A stretch of 28,066 nt of DNA. Source: an uncultured Eubacteriales bacterium (GTDB lineage Bacteria > Bacillota > Clostridia > Oscillospirales > CAG-272). Below, piece after piece: positions 1 to 6,629 of this stretch (position 1 is its first letter; the number at the start of each line of letters is the position of its first letter). The notes beneath the pieces are model-generated. The model had not been told where the DNA came from. It did no database searches and saw only the letters and a program-made list of their open reading frames with translations. Position numbers and translations under genes: made by a program. The DNA is taken from contig UQXK01000021.1 of NCBI GenBank assembly GCA_900544985.1, positions 1 through 28,066 on the forward strand. Direction: 5' to 3'.

Positions 1-574
1 CTCTTCCGATGCCGCGGCAACTATAAGAGCGTTAAACATACTTTTCAATACTTCGCTTTCGGAAAAAGAGCTTATGGAAATAGGCGCGCGCGTCGGGGCT
101 GATGTGCCTTTTCTTATTCATCGCGGCACTGCCGTCGTTACGGGAATAGGGGAAGAACTTCTTGATTGCACGCCGACACCGACGGCAGCGGTTCTGATTG
201 CATTTCCGAAAAAAGAAAAAATATCCACGAAAGAGGCGTATTCGAAAATAGACAAGATCGGTGCCTTTTCGGAAGACGACGCTTTTGAAAATATGAAATC
301 TGCTATGAGAAGCTGCGATATAAAAAAGATTTCCGCCGCGTCATACAATGTTTTCGAGAAAGTTATAGATGAAAATTCTTCGGTTTTCGATATAAAGAAA
401 ACAATGCTCGAAAACGGCGCGGACATGAGCCTCATGAGCGGCAGCGGCAGCGCTGTTTTCGGTATTTTCGACAGCGCCGCAAACGCAAAAAAGACAAGAG
501 ATATACTTTCTTATTTCTGCGAGACGTTTATAAGCGGAATGTTTTCCGAAAATTCGTCTTACATCGAAAGCTGA
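1..574 (+). CDS. ispE: 4-diphosphocytidyl-2-C-methyl-D-erythritol kinase, 3' part
   Basis: This is the C-terminal part (about 190 codons, frame starting at base 2) of IspE, the GHMP-family kinase that phosphorylates CDP-methylerythritol in the non-mevalonate isoprenoid pathway in the cytosol. The first visible residues, SSDAAATIRALN, are the end of the glycine/serine-rich ATP-binding loop of the family. GARVGADVPF follows, and near the C-terminus a second glycine loop, MSGSGSAVFGIF, is also typical. The start lies outside the window, so operon partners upstream are unknown. The last 16 bases overlap the 3' end of a gene on the other strand. Family assignment is firm; completeness cannot be judged. 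Confidence 0.93.
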   Translation, partial: SSDAAATIRALNILFNTSLSEKELMEIGARVGADVPFLIHRGTAVVTGIGEELLDCTPTPTAAVLIAFPKKEKISTKEAYSKIDKIGAFSEDDAFENMKSAMRSCDIKKISAASYNVFEKVIDENSSVFDIKKTMLENGADMSLMSGSGSAVFGIFDSAANAKKTRDILSYFCETFISGMFSENSSYIES

Positions 575-840
575 ACGGCGAGAAAAGCTATTGCCGTGAT
601 GAGCGCGCATATCCCCAATCCGGAGAATATACCTATAAGCGCCGCGGAAAGTCTGCGGCGCGTTTTTTTGTTTCCCTTCGGAGAACATTCGCGTATTATC
701 CTTTCCGCTTCGTCCGCTATTTTGTGCTCATCGGAAATATCCGCCCTTTCGTCTTTGAGGATAAAATAAGCTTCTCCTATTATATCGGAATCAATGTTTT
801 TTACTATCATAAGATTTTTTTTGTATTCTCGGATTATCAT
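559..840 (-). CDS. small protein with C-terminal membrane anchor, unknown function
   Basis: A 93-residue protein with a charged soluble N-terminal part (about residues 1-62, rich in Lys, Glu and Asp) and one hydrophobic helix near the C-terminus (about 64-90), suggesting a tail-anchored protein facing the cytosol. I chose the ATG at 838-840 because GGAGG lies about 6 bases upstream of it; the longer frame to 882 has no such site. A TATAAT-like -10 lies at 892-897 without a good -35. Its 3' end runs 16 bases into ispE in convergent orientation. I do not recognise the family. It is more likely real than not because of the strong ribosome binding site and the sensible hydrophobic pattern. Confidence 0.6.
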   Translation of the reverse strand: MIIREYKKNLMIVKNIDSDIIGEAYFILKDERADISDEHKIADEAERIIRECSPKGNKKTRRRLSAALIGIFSGLGICALITAIAFLAVQLSM

Positions 841-966
841 TTTTTTCCTCCGCATGGGATGTTTGAATCTATTATTTGTCACATGGGAGGAATTATATTC
901 GCATACATTTAAAAATCGCGTGAATAAAAATGTCGCATAATGAAAAATATAAAAAATAAAAAAGTG

Positions 967-995
967 TTGCTAAAATAGGTAAAATAAGTTATAAT
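967..995 (+). promoter_or_regulatory. sigma-A promoter reading into a gene-free region
   Basis: TTGCTA at 967-972 and TATAAT at 990-995 are separated by exactly 17 bases. The -10 is perfect and the -35 matches 4 of 6. No open reading frame with a ribosome binding site follows for several hundred bases, so the transcript would be non-coding or a very long leader of RNase J. Confidence 0.6.
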
Positions 996-1001
996 TAAAA
1001 C

Positions 1002-1258
1002 AGCTTAATAAAAACTATGAGAGTTTTGCGCTGTTTTAATTGACGGCATAACCCTGCAAACGCGTATGCGTTTGTATTGATGGGACTTAAAAAATCGGCA
1101 AAATCAAAAAAGGGTATAGCCGTGCTTGGGTTTATGCCGAAAAATGGTTTGCCGTGCAAACCATACGGCTCACGCTGTATACAAATGCTTCGCATTTGAT
1201 GAAAAATTCGGAATCAGGCAAAAATAAACGGAAAAATATGTTTTTGCCTTTGAATTTT
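1002..1258 (+). ncRNA. candidate structured non-coding RNA
   Basis: The stretch after the promoter is dense in strong stems. A nested hairpin at 995-1040 has outer arms TTAAAACAGC and GCTGTTTTAA and inner arms AAAACT and AGTTTT. The next three are CAAACGC/GCGTTTG (1057-1074), TGGTTTGC/GCAAACCA (1145-1163) and CAAATGC/GCATTTG (1182-1198). The segment near 1044 (CGGCATAACCC) can pair with 1128-1139 (GGGTTTATGCCG), enclosing the first of these three. It ends with a terminator-like hairpin at 1203-1258 (AGGCAAAAA with TTTTTGCCT). A related module occurs in the leader of tRNA-Gln. I do not recognise a known RNA family; tRNA, RNase P RNA, SRP RNA and tmRNA do not fit by eye. That this is an RNA gene is inference. 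Confidence 0.45.
1048..1123 (+). repeat. repeat B, copy 1
   Basis: Begins ATAACCCTGCAAACGC, continues through GCGTTTGTATTGATG and ends GGGTATAGCCGT. The same beginning, middle and end are found on the minus strand at 12357-12430, with a different central spacer and compensating changes in the hairpin arms (CAAACGC/GCGTTTG here, CAAATC/GATTTG there). Confidence 0.6.
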
Positions 1259-1660
1259 ATAAAACACGATCGATGAGCGTTTTCGGATTTATACGCTGAA
1301 AATAAAAATCCGGAATTTTTATTTTGTAATAATTTGAAATTTATATATATTTTTGTCGCGATATTTTTCGGAGAGGCGCGGAAAATGTTGCGTCGTTATC
1401 TTTAATTTTAAGGCGCGTTTATGTTTGGCGGCATTGTGTGGCTCGCCGGGCATTTTGCGTGATTTCAGATTGTTTACCGTGATTTTGTGATCACGGATTG
1501 CGTTTTGCGCTTTTTTTGCAAAAAACGATTTATACATAATTAAATAAGACCGTTTTTCATGATATCCGTAAAGTGATATAAGATTACTTTTTTTGATAAT
1601 TTGAGCAGATACGGCTTATTTATGATTTGCGGGGACAGATTCCCCATATGAAAACAAAAT
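1259..1660. other. gene-free stretch upstream of RNase J
   Basis: About 400 bases with no convincing coding region. It holds a hairpin at 1479-1498 (CCGTGA with TCACGG) and a small hairpin GGGGA-CAGAT-TCCCC at 1631-1645, just upstream of the RNase J start, which may lie in its leader. I see no clear promoter. A short out-of-frame reading frame starts at ATG 1648 and overlaps the RNase J start, but I do not call it a gene. Confidence 0.4.
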
Positions 1661-3415
1661 GTGAAAGGATACCGCATTTTAGGTATGCGGTACACGGAAA
1701 AAAGAATGCCTGTACAAAAAAGACAATCATCAAAATCATCATCACAAAAGGGAAAACTGAAAAAGCTCAGAGTCATTCCTCTCGGCGGACTCGGTGAAAT
1801 AGGAAAGAATATAACTGCTCTCGAATACGGAGACAATATAATCGTAATAGACTGCGGACTCGGTTTTCCGAGCGACGATATGCTGGGAATAGACCTTGTC
1901 GTTCCCGATGTAACATATCTGCAAAACAATATAGAAAAAGTAAAAGGAATCGTCATAACTCACGGACACGAGGATCACATAGGAGCGCTTCCCTATGTTT
2001 TGCAAAAACTCCATGTTCCGGTATACGGAACAAAGCTCACTCTCGGAATACTTTTAAATAAGTTTTCAGAGCATGTTTTCGAGAAAGAACCCGAACTTCA
2101 CTGTGTGAGCGCAGGGGACCATGTAAAGCTCGGCATTTTCGAAGTGGAGTTTATAAGAGTAAACCATTCAATAGCGGATTCGGTTTGTCTTGCAATAAAA
2201 ACGCCTCTCGGCACGGTAGTCCATTCGGGAGACTTTAAAATAGATTCAACACCGGTAGACGGGGAAATGATGGACCTTACAAGACTCGGAGAAATAGGAC
2301 GCTCTGGTGTTAAACTTCTCATGTGCGAGTCCACAAACGTCGAAAGGGAAGGCTATACACATTCCGAAAGACGTGTCGGAGAATCGTTTATACGTTATTT
2401 TGACGAATATAAAAAGAAGAGAATAATAATTTCCACGTTCTCGTCAAACGTTCACAGAGTCCAGCAGATAATCGATATAGCGGTAAAATACGGCAGAAAA
2501 GTTGCCATTACCGGACGCAGCATGATAAATGTCATAGGCGCGGCAATAGAGCTTGAATATATGAAGGTTCCCGAAGGTACGCTTATCGATATAGCCGATA
2601 TAAAAAAATATCCTCCGTCCAAAATAGTCATAGTTTCGACGGGAAGCCAGGGCGAGCCTATGAGCGCGCTTTACAGAATGGCTTTCAATATGCACGATAA
2701 AGTCGATATAAAATCCGACGATGTTGTAATAATAAGTGCGTCCGCAATTCCCGGGAATGAAAAGCTTGTAGGCAATATTATAAACGAGCTTTACAAGAAA
2801 GGCGTTACGGTGCTTTCGGATTCCGTTGCCGAGGTCCATGTTTCCGGACACGCCTGCCGCGAAGAGCTGAAAATATTCCATGCGCTTACAAAACCGGAAT
2901 ATTTTATGCCCGTTCACGGAGAGGCAAGGCACTTATATGTTCACAAAGAACTTGCGGAGCATATGGGTATGCCCGCGTCACATATATTTGTTTCCGAAAT
3001 AGGAAAGGTGCTTGAAATAGATTCAAAGGGCGCACGTTTTTCCGGAACAGTGCCTTCGGGTATTGTTCTTGTCGACGGATACGGTGTAGGAGATGTCGGA
3101 AACGTCGTCCTGCGCGACAGAAAGATACTCTCTTCCGACGGCATTATAACGATAGTGACGGTTATAGACTCTACGTACAACGAGATAACATCGGGTCCCG
3201 AAATCATCTCCCGCGGATTTGTCTATGCGAAAGAATCAGAAGAGATAATAGAAAATATAAAAGTTATCGTCAAGGACACCGTAAACATGTGCCTGAACAA
3301 TGGCGGCAAGGATTGGAATCAGATAAAATTCAAAGTCAAGGACGAAGTCGCAAAGTTTGTGTATGCGCAGACAAAACGCAAACCTATGATAGTTCCGATA
3401 ATAATGGAAATATAA
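1661..3415 (+). CDS. rnj: ribonuclease J
   Basis: A 584-residue metallo-beta-lactamase/beta-CASP ribonuclease, which acts in mRNA decay and rRNA maturation as a 5'-3' exonuclease and endonuclease in the cytosol. Visible features are the family start VIPLGGLGEIGKN, the metal motif HGHEDHIG near residue 102, a further metal region at VNHSIADS and HSGDFKID, the beta-CASP region with STFSSNVHR and VSTGSQGEPM, the late motif HVSGHA, and the C-terminal domain. Length is slightly above the usual 555-560 because of a basic, Ser/Lys-rich N-terminal extension. The start is uncertain: GTG 1661 gives the longest form, while ATG 1685 and ATG 1706 are in frame; none has a good ribosome binding site. The stop codon directly touches repeat A. 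Only one RNase J is in view, so A or B type cannot be decided. Confidence 0.95.
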   Translation: MKGYRILGMRYTEKRMPVQKRQSSKSSSQKGKLKKLRVIPLGGLGEIGKNITALEYGDNIIVIDCGLGFPSDDMLGIDLVVPDVTYLQNNIEKVKGIVITHGHEDHIGALPYVLQKLHVPVYGTKLTLGILLNKFSEHVFEKEPELHCVSAGDHVKLGIFEVEFIRVNHSIADSVCLAIKTPLGTVVHSGDFKIDSTPVDGEMMDLTRLGEIGRSGVKLLMCESTNVEREGYTHSERRVGESFIRYFDEYKKKRIIISTFSSNVHRVQQIIDIAVKYGRKVAITGRSMINVIGAAIELEYMKVPEGTLIDIADIKKYPPSKIVIVSTGSQGEPMSALYRMAFNMHDKVDIKSDDVVIISASAIPGNEKLVGNIINELYKKGVTVLSDSVAEVHVSGHACREELKIFHALTKPEYFMPVHGEARHLYVHKELAEHMGMPASHIFVSEIGKVLEIDSKGARFSGTVPSGIVLVDGYGVGDVGNVVLRDRKILSSDGIITIVTVIDSTYNEITSGPEIISRGFVYAKESEEIIENIKVIVKDTVNMCLNNGGKDWNQIKFKVKDEVAKFVYAQTKRKPMIVPIIMEI

Positions 3416-3596
3416 CCTACTTTTCTTATAAGAAAAGTAGGCAAAAGAATTTCCCACCGAAGTACATCGCTTTATTTTGGCAAAAGCTTTTGAAGTTCCA
3501 AGAAACTTTTCTCGAAAAGTTTCTTGTGTCGGAGTTTGAGGCGGAAGCCTCAACTGATAACGCATAACAAAAAAGCACGGTAAAAACCGTGCTTTT
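3416..3596 (+). repeat. repeat A, copy 1 (structured dispersed repeat)
   Basis: A roughly 180-base element built from hairpins in fixed order: a 26-bp palindrome CCTACTTTTCTTATAAGAAA... (3416-3441); a linker with TTATTTTGGCAAAAGC; a 12-13 bp stem at 3499-3526 (CAAGAAACTTTTC and its complement); TGTGTCGGAGT; a 7-bp stem with a GGAA loop (3536-3553); and the terminator hairpin at 3571-3596. It begins at the base after the RNase J stop codon and ends 5 bases from the stop of the opposing TM2 gene. Related copies are at 5218-5440 and, inverted, at 27946-28066. Confidence 0.85.
3571..3596. terminator. bidirectional terminator between rnj and the TM2 gene
   Basis: An 11-bp stem, AAAAGCACGGT with ACCGTGCTTTT, around an AAAA loop. 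A-rich and T-rich flanks make it usable from either side. It forms the right end of repeat A copy 1. Confidence 0.85.
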
Positions 3597-3601
3597 TATA
3601 T

Positions 3602-3940
3602 TTACATTATAATTTGCATAAGATTATCGAAATTCTTTTCTTTTGTCTTTTTCTGTATCGTGCAAACATCGATAAGCCAGAGGATTCCGCAAAGACCTCC
3701 CGTAAGAAGCTTTAAAACTCCCATACCGACATCACCGAGCATAAAACGGTCGACACCGAGTTCTCCTAAAAATATAGAAATGAGGAGAAAGATCGTAGGA
3801 TCTTTGAATTCTGTCATTTGTACAAAAGAAAATTTGTTTTCTTCTATTCCGAGAAGCTTGCTCTTTATAAACGGCAGCTTCTCTTCGGGAAAGAATTTTT
3901 TGTTTGAGATGAGGAACATATCGACTCTTTGTTCATCCAT
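3602..3940 (-). CDS. TM2 domain membrane protein
   Basis: A 112-residue protein with a cytosolic N-terminal part (about 1-48) and two transmembrane helices (about 49-70 and 75-95) joined by a short turn, GELGVDRFMLGDVGMGVLK. This glycine/aspartate pattern is characteristic of the TM2 domain. The C-terminus is short and basic. AAGGAG precedes the ATG at 3938-3940. It is the second gene of a two-gene unit behind the DUF2752 gene (27-base gap) and ends in the shared terminator. The molecular role of bacterial TM2 proteins is poorly defined, so no function is proposed. Confidence 0.85.
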   Translation of the reverse strand: MDEQRVDMFLISNKKFFPEEKLPFIKSKLLGIEENKFSFVQMTEFKDPTIFLLISIFLGELGVDRFMLGDVGMGVLKLLTGGLCGILWLIDVCTIQKKTKEKNFDNLMQIIM

Positions 3941-3967
3941 GGTATGATTCTCCTTTTAATATGTTTT

Positions 3968-4309
3968 TTATTTCAATGGGAAATATATAACGCGTAAAAT
4001 ATTATATATTGCGAGTATAACGGCAAAAGATATAAGAAAGATATATCTGTATTTAAAGTGCCTTTTGAAAAAATCGGTCTGTGCATGCACGGCAAGGAGA
4101 AGAAAAACGGGAATCAATATAAAGAATAAATTATATCCGAAAGCCTCGCGGAAATTCCCTTTCAGTGCGCACAGCCATGCTCTCGTAGTTCCGCAGGCGG
4201 GGCATGTTATATGGAATAATTTATAAAAAGGACATCCGATTATCTCTACTACCGCAATCGCCGCAATATAGATGATATGTTTTATCAAAATAACGTATTT
4301 TTTTCTCAT
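3968..4309 (-). CDS. DUF2752 membrane protein
   Basis: A 113-residue membrane protein with three hydrophobic segments (about 6-26, 55-75 and 87-107). Residues 36-43 read CPACGTTR, followed by AW and later FREAFGYNLFFI, the hallmark of the DUF2752 family. Two further cysteines lie nearby. The family's role is unknown. It shares a promoter with the downstream TM2 gene, a pairing that suggests a common membrane function, but this is inference. Confidence 0.87.
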   Translation of the reverse strand: MRKKYVILIKHIIYIAAIAVVEIIGCPFYKLFHITCPACGTTRAWLCALKGNFREAFGYNLFFILIPVFLLLAVHAQTDFFKRHFKYRYIFLISFAVILAIYNILRVIYFPLK

Positions 4310-4341
4310 AATCGATTTTTTTCTTACATAAATACATTTTT

Positions 4342-4369
4342 ATTATATTCTTCTTTTTGAAAATGTCAA
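4342..4369 (-). promoter_or_regulatory. promoter of the DUF2752-TM2 unit
   Basis: On the minus strand, TTGACA (4364-4369) and TATAAT (4342-4347) are both perfect, with a 16-base spacer, placed about 30 bases upstream of the start codon. The remaining sequence from 4370 to 4582 is very AT-rich and shows nothing else I can support. Confidence 0.85.
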
Positions 4370-4582
4370 TATAAAAAATAAAACGGTAAAAATCGGAAGA
4401 AAAAACAAAAAATATTGTACTTGATTTACAAATATATTTGAATTTGCTTCCTACATTATATTTAAAATTTTAGAGAGGAAATGATGAGAGCACCGCATTT
4501 TGGTAAAAAATAATGCTTTTCTATGATATGAACAAAAAGTTAAGCGCATGAGATTTTTTATAAAATTATTATTTTAAGGCGC

Positions 4583-4621
4583 AAAAAAACACCGTATAAA
4601 AGTTGCAGCTTTCATACGGTG
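4583..4621 (-). terminator. terminator after the YgjV-family gene
   Basis: CACCGTAT at 4590-4597 pairs with ATACGGTG at 4614-4621, with an inner AAAG/CTTT stem and a seven-T run in the minus-strand direction at 4583-4589. It lies 15 bases beyond the stop of the YgjV-family gene. Confidence 0.85.
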
Positions 4622-4636
4622 CTTTTGTTTTTTTAT

Positions 4637-5182
4637 TTAGGTTTTATCGTATCCGGATTTTTTGAATCTGAAAAATGAGACTATCACGGATATCATATTG
4701 AATATTTCGCACAGAACGCCTCCGACGCTTCCGTTTACGGCGTCATATATGAGCCAGAGCGGAGAAATAAACGATATCTGCGCTATGCGTATCGTTTTGC
4801 CGTTTCGTGTCCACATTGCGAGCGTTCCGCCGACTTGTGCAAGAAAGACGATGAGCGAAAGATACCATGCTTCTTTGAACACAAAGACGGAGAGTAAAAA
4901 TGATATCAGGAAGAGAGATTCTGCAATGACGAGATAAATTTTTTTCCTGCATTTATCTCCCATCATAAATATCACTCCGCGGAATATTGAGAATATGTTC
5001 AAGAACATTCCCGTCCATGAGTGAAGTATTGCAAATTGTATGGAAAACGATACGGCACACATTGTTTGCATGAAAAAGTATGTTTTGTTTTTCTTGAACT
5101 GGTAGGAGATAAGCGCAAACGCCATGCCGATATATCCTATTATCTGTATCCAGCTGAAATATTCCGCAAAAAATTCTGACAT
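4637..5182 (-). CDS. YgjV family membrane protein
   Basis: A 181-residue integral membrane protein with about six hydrophobic segments. The N-terminal pattern IIGYIGMAFALISYQFKKNKTYFFMQTMCAVSF and the following LHSWTGMFLNIFSIFRGVIF match the YgjV (inner membrane, unknown function) family. The later WLIYDAVNGSVGGVLCEIFNMISVI segment is also typical. An AAGGG about 9 bases upstream supports the ATG at 5180-5182. It stands alone between repeat A and its own terminator. Function unknown; the family assignment is good. Confidence 0.85.
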   Translation of the reverse strand: MSEFFAEYFSWIQIIGYIGMAFALISYQFKKNKTYFFMQTMCAVSFSIQFAILHSWTGMFLNIFSIFRGVIFMMGDKCRKKIYLVIAESLFLISFLLSVFVFKEAWYLSLIVFLAQVGGTLAMWTRNGKTIRIAQISFISPLWLIYDAVNGSVGGVLCEIFNMISVIVSFFRFKKSGYDKT

Positions 5183-5217
5183 ATAAAATAACCCTTATAT
5201 AGAAAATTATGATATTA

Positions 5218-5440
5218 CCTGCTTTTCTTTCGGAGAAAAGCAGGTAAAAGAACTTCGCACCGACCTACTTTTCTTATAAGAAAAGTAGGCAAAAGAACTT
5301 TGCACCGAATACACCCATTTATTTTGGCGAAAGTTTTTGAGGTTCCAAGGGACTTTTTACAAAAAGTCCCTTGTGTCGGGGTTTGGGGCAGACGCCCCAA
5401 CCGATTATGCTTATACTAAAACACGGCGACGCCGTGTTTT
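5218..5440 (+). repeat. repeat A, copy 2 with duplicated first module
   Basis: Same order of elements as copy 1, but the first hairpin module occurs twice in tandem: CCTGC.../...GCAGG at 5218-5244, then CCTAC.../...GTAGG at 5264-5289, each followed by AAAAGAACTT and GCACCGA. Then come the 13-bp stem at 5346-5373 (CAAGGGACTTTTT and complement), TGTGTCGGGGT, the 7-bp stem at 5383-5400 (TTGGGGC and GCCCCAA) and the terminator at 5418-5440. Confidence 0.85.
5418..5440 (-). terminator. terminator of the citrate/2-oxoglutarate operon
   Basis: AAAACACGGC at 5418-5427 pairs with GCCGTGTTTT at 5431-5440 around a GAC loop, 12 bases after the icd stop in the minus direction. It is also the right end of repeat A copy 2. 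Confidence 0.8.
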
Positions 5441-5452
5441 TAAAAAATTTAA

Positions 5453-6628
5453 TCAGAGGGATTTGAGTGTATCCATTACATAGTTTCCGAATTCTGCGCA
5501 GGTAGCGCCCGTGTCGCGTCCGGTTATAGCTATCTTCTTTTCTTCAAAGCAGCATATGTCGAGCGCGCGGGTGAGTTTGTCTGCTCTGTCTTGGAGTCCT
5601 ATGTGTGAAAGGAGCATAACGCAGGCGCGAAGCATAGAGCAGGGATCCGCAAATGCCGCTCTTCCTTCCGTAACCATTCTCGGAGCAGAGCCGTGGATCG
5701 CTTCGAACATGGCGTATTTTTTGCCTATGTTGGCGCATCCCGCCGTTCCCACGCCGCCCTGGAATTCTGCGGCTTCATCGGAGATTATATCGCCGTAGAG
5801 ATTGGGCGCGAGAAGGACCTGAAAATCGCGTCTGCGCTTTTTGTCTACGAGTTTTGCCGTTATTATGTCGGCGTACCATTCGTCTGTGGTTATTTCGGGA
5901 TAATTTTCCGCTACTTTGTGGCAATCTTCAAGGAAGTTTCCGTCCGTTGTCTTTATTACGTTTGCTTTGGAGATAAGGGAAACTCTGCTGTATCCGTTCT
6001 TTCTCGCGTAATCGTAAGCGAGGCGTGCGATTCTGTCAGAGCCTTGTTTTGTCGTTATTACAAAGTCTACCGCGATATCGTCGTCTACGTTGAAGCCTTC
6101 TTTTCCGACTGCGTATCCGCCTTCCGTATTCTCACGGAATATTGTCCAGTCTATTCCTTCTGCGGGAACTTTTACGGGACGTATGTTTGCAAAAAGGTCG
6201 AGCGCTTTTCTCATTGCGACATTGGCGCTTTCTATATTGGGCATGCCGCTTCCTTTTTGAGGCGTTGTCGTCGGTCCTTTGAGGATTATTTCGCACGCTT
6301 TGAGCTTTTCGAGAACGTCGTCGGGAATTGCTTTTTTGCAGGCGATACGGTTTTCGAGAGTGAGACCGTCTATGTCGCAAAACTCTATTTTTCCTTCTTT
6401 TACAAGATCGGAGAGCATGAATTCGAGGACTTTTTTCGCTTCTGCCGTGATCGTGGGTCCTATGCCGTCGCCGCCGCATACGCCGATGTGTATTTTCGGC
6501 ATTGAAGCATAGTCTACAAAGTCGCCCTGGGATTTCATATCTTCAACGCGCGCCATCTGTTTTTCGAGAATTTTTCTGAATTTTTCGCACGCCGAATCGA
6601 GCTTTTCGTTTACAGATGTATCTGCCAT
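5453..6628 (-). CDS. icd: isocitrate dehydrogenase (isocitrate/isopropylmalate dehydrogenase family)
   Basis: A 391-residue beta-decarboxylating dehydrogenase, converting isocitrate to 2-oxoglutarate and CO2. Motifs: GDGIGPT at 53-59, the substrate loop SANVAMR at 134-140, ENTEGGYA from 166, metal-binding aspartates in LLAPNLYGDIISDEAAEFQGG, and the cofactor region HGSAPRMV. The cofactor is unclear: Arg stands where Escherichia coli IDH has the NADP-contacting Lys344, and the Asp typical of NAD enzymes is absent, which leans to NADP. An N-terminal extension of about 43 residues before the dehydrogenase fold is unusual. It is the last gene of the operon, one base after aconitase; its AGGAG lies inside the end of that gene. 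The context makes isocitrate far more likely than isopropylmalate as substrate. Confidence 0.9.
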   Translation of the reverse strand: MADTSVNEKLDSACEKFRKILEKQMARVEDMKSQGDFVDYASMPKIHIGVCGGDGIGPTITAEAKKVLEFMLSDLVKEGKIEFCDIDGLTLENRIACKKAIPDDVLEKLKACEIILKGPTTTPQKGSGMPNIESANVAMRKALDLFANIRPVKVPAEGIDWTIFRENTEGGYAVGKEGFNVDDDIAVDFVITTKQGSDRIARLAYDYARKNGYSRVSLISKANVIKTTDGNFLEDCHKVAENYPEITTDEWYADIITAKLVDKKRRRDFQVLLAPNLYGDIISDEAAEFQGGVGTAGCANIGKKYAMFEAIHGSAPRMVTEGRAAFADPCSMLRACVMLLSHIGLQDRADKLTRALDICCFEEKKIAITGRDTGATCAEFGNYVMDTLKSL

Positions 6629-6629
6629 G

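Noticed and set aside
3236..3567. Reading frames on both strands over repeat A copy 1, resembling a frame at 5215-5400
   Set aside because: Their mutual similarity comes from the repeat itself. They have no ribosome binding sites, and the sequence varies to keep base pairing, not codons.
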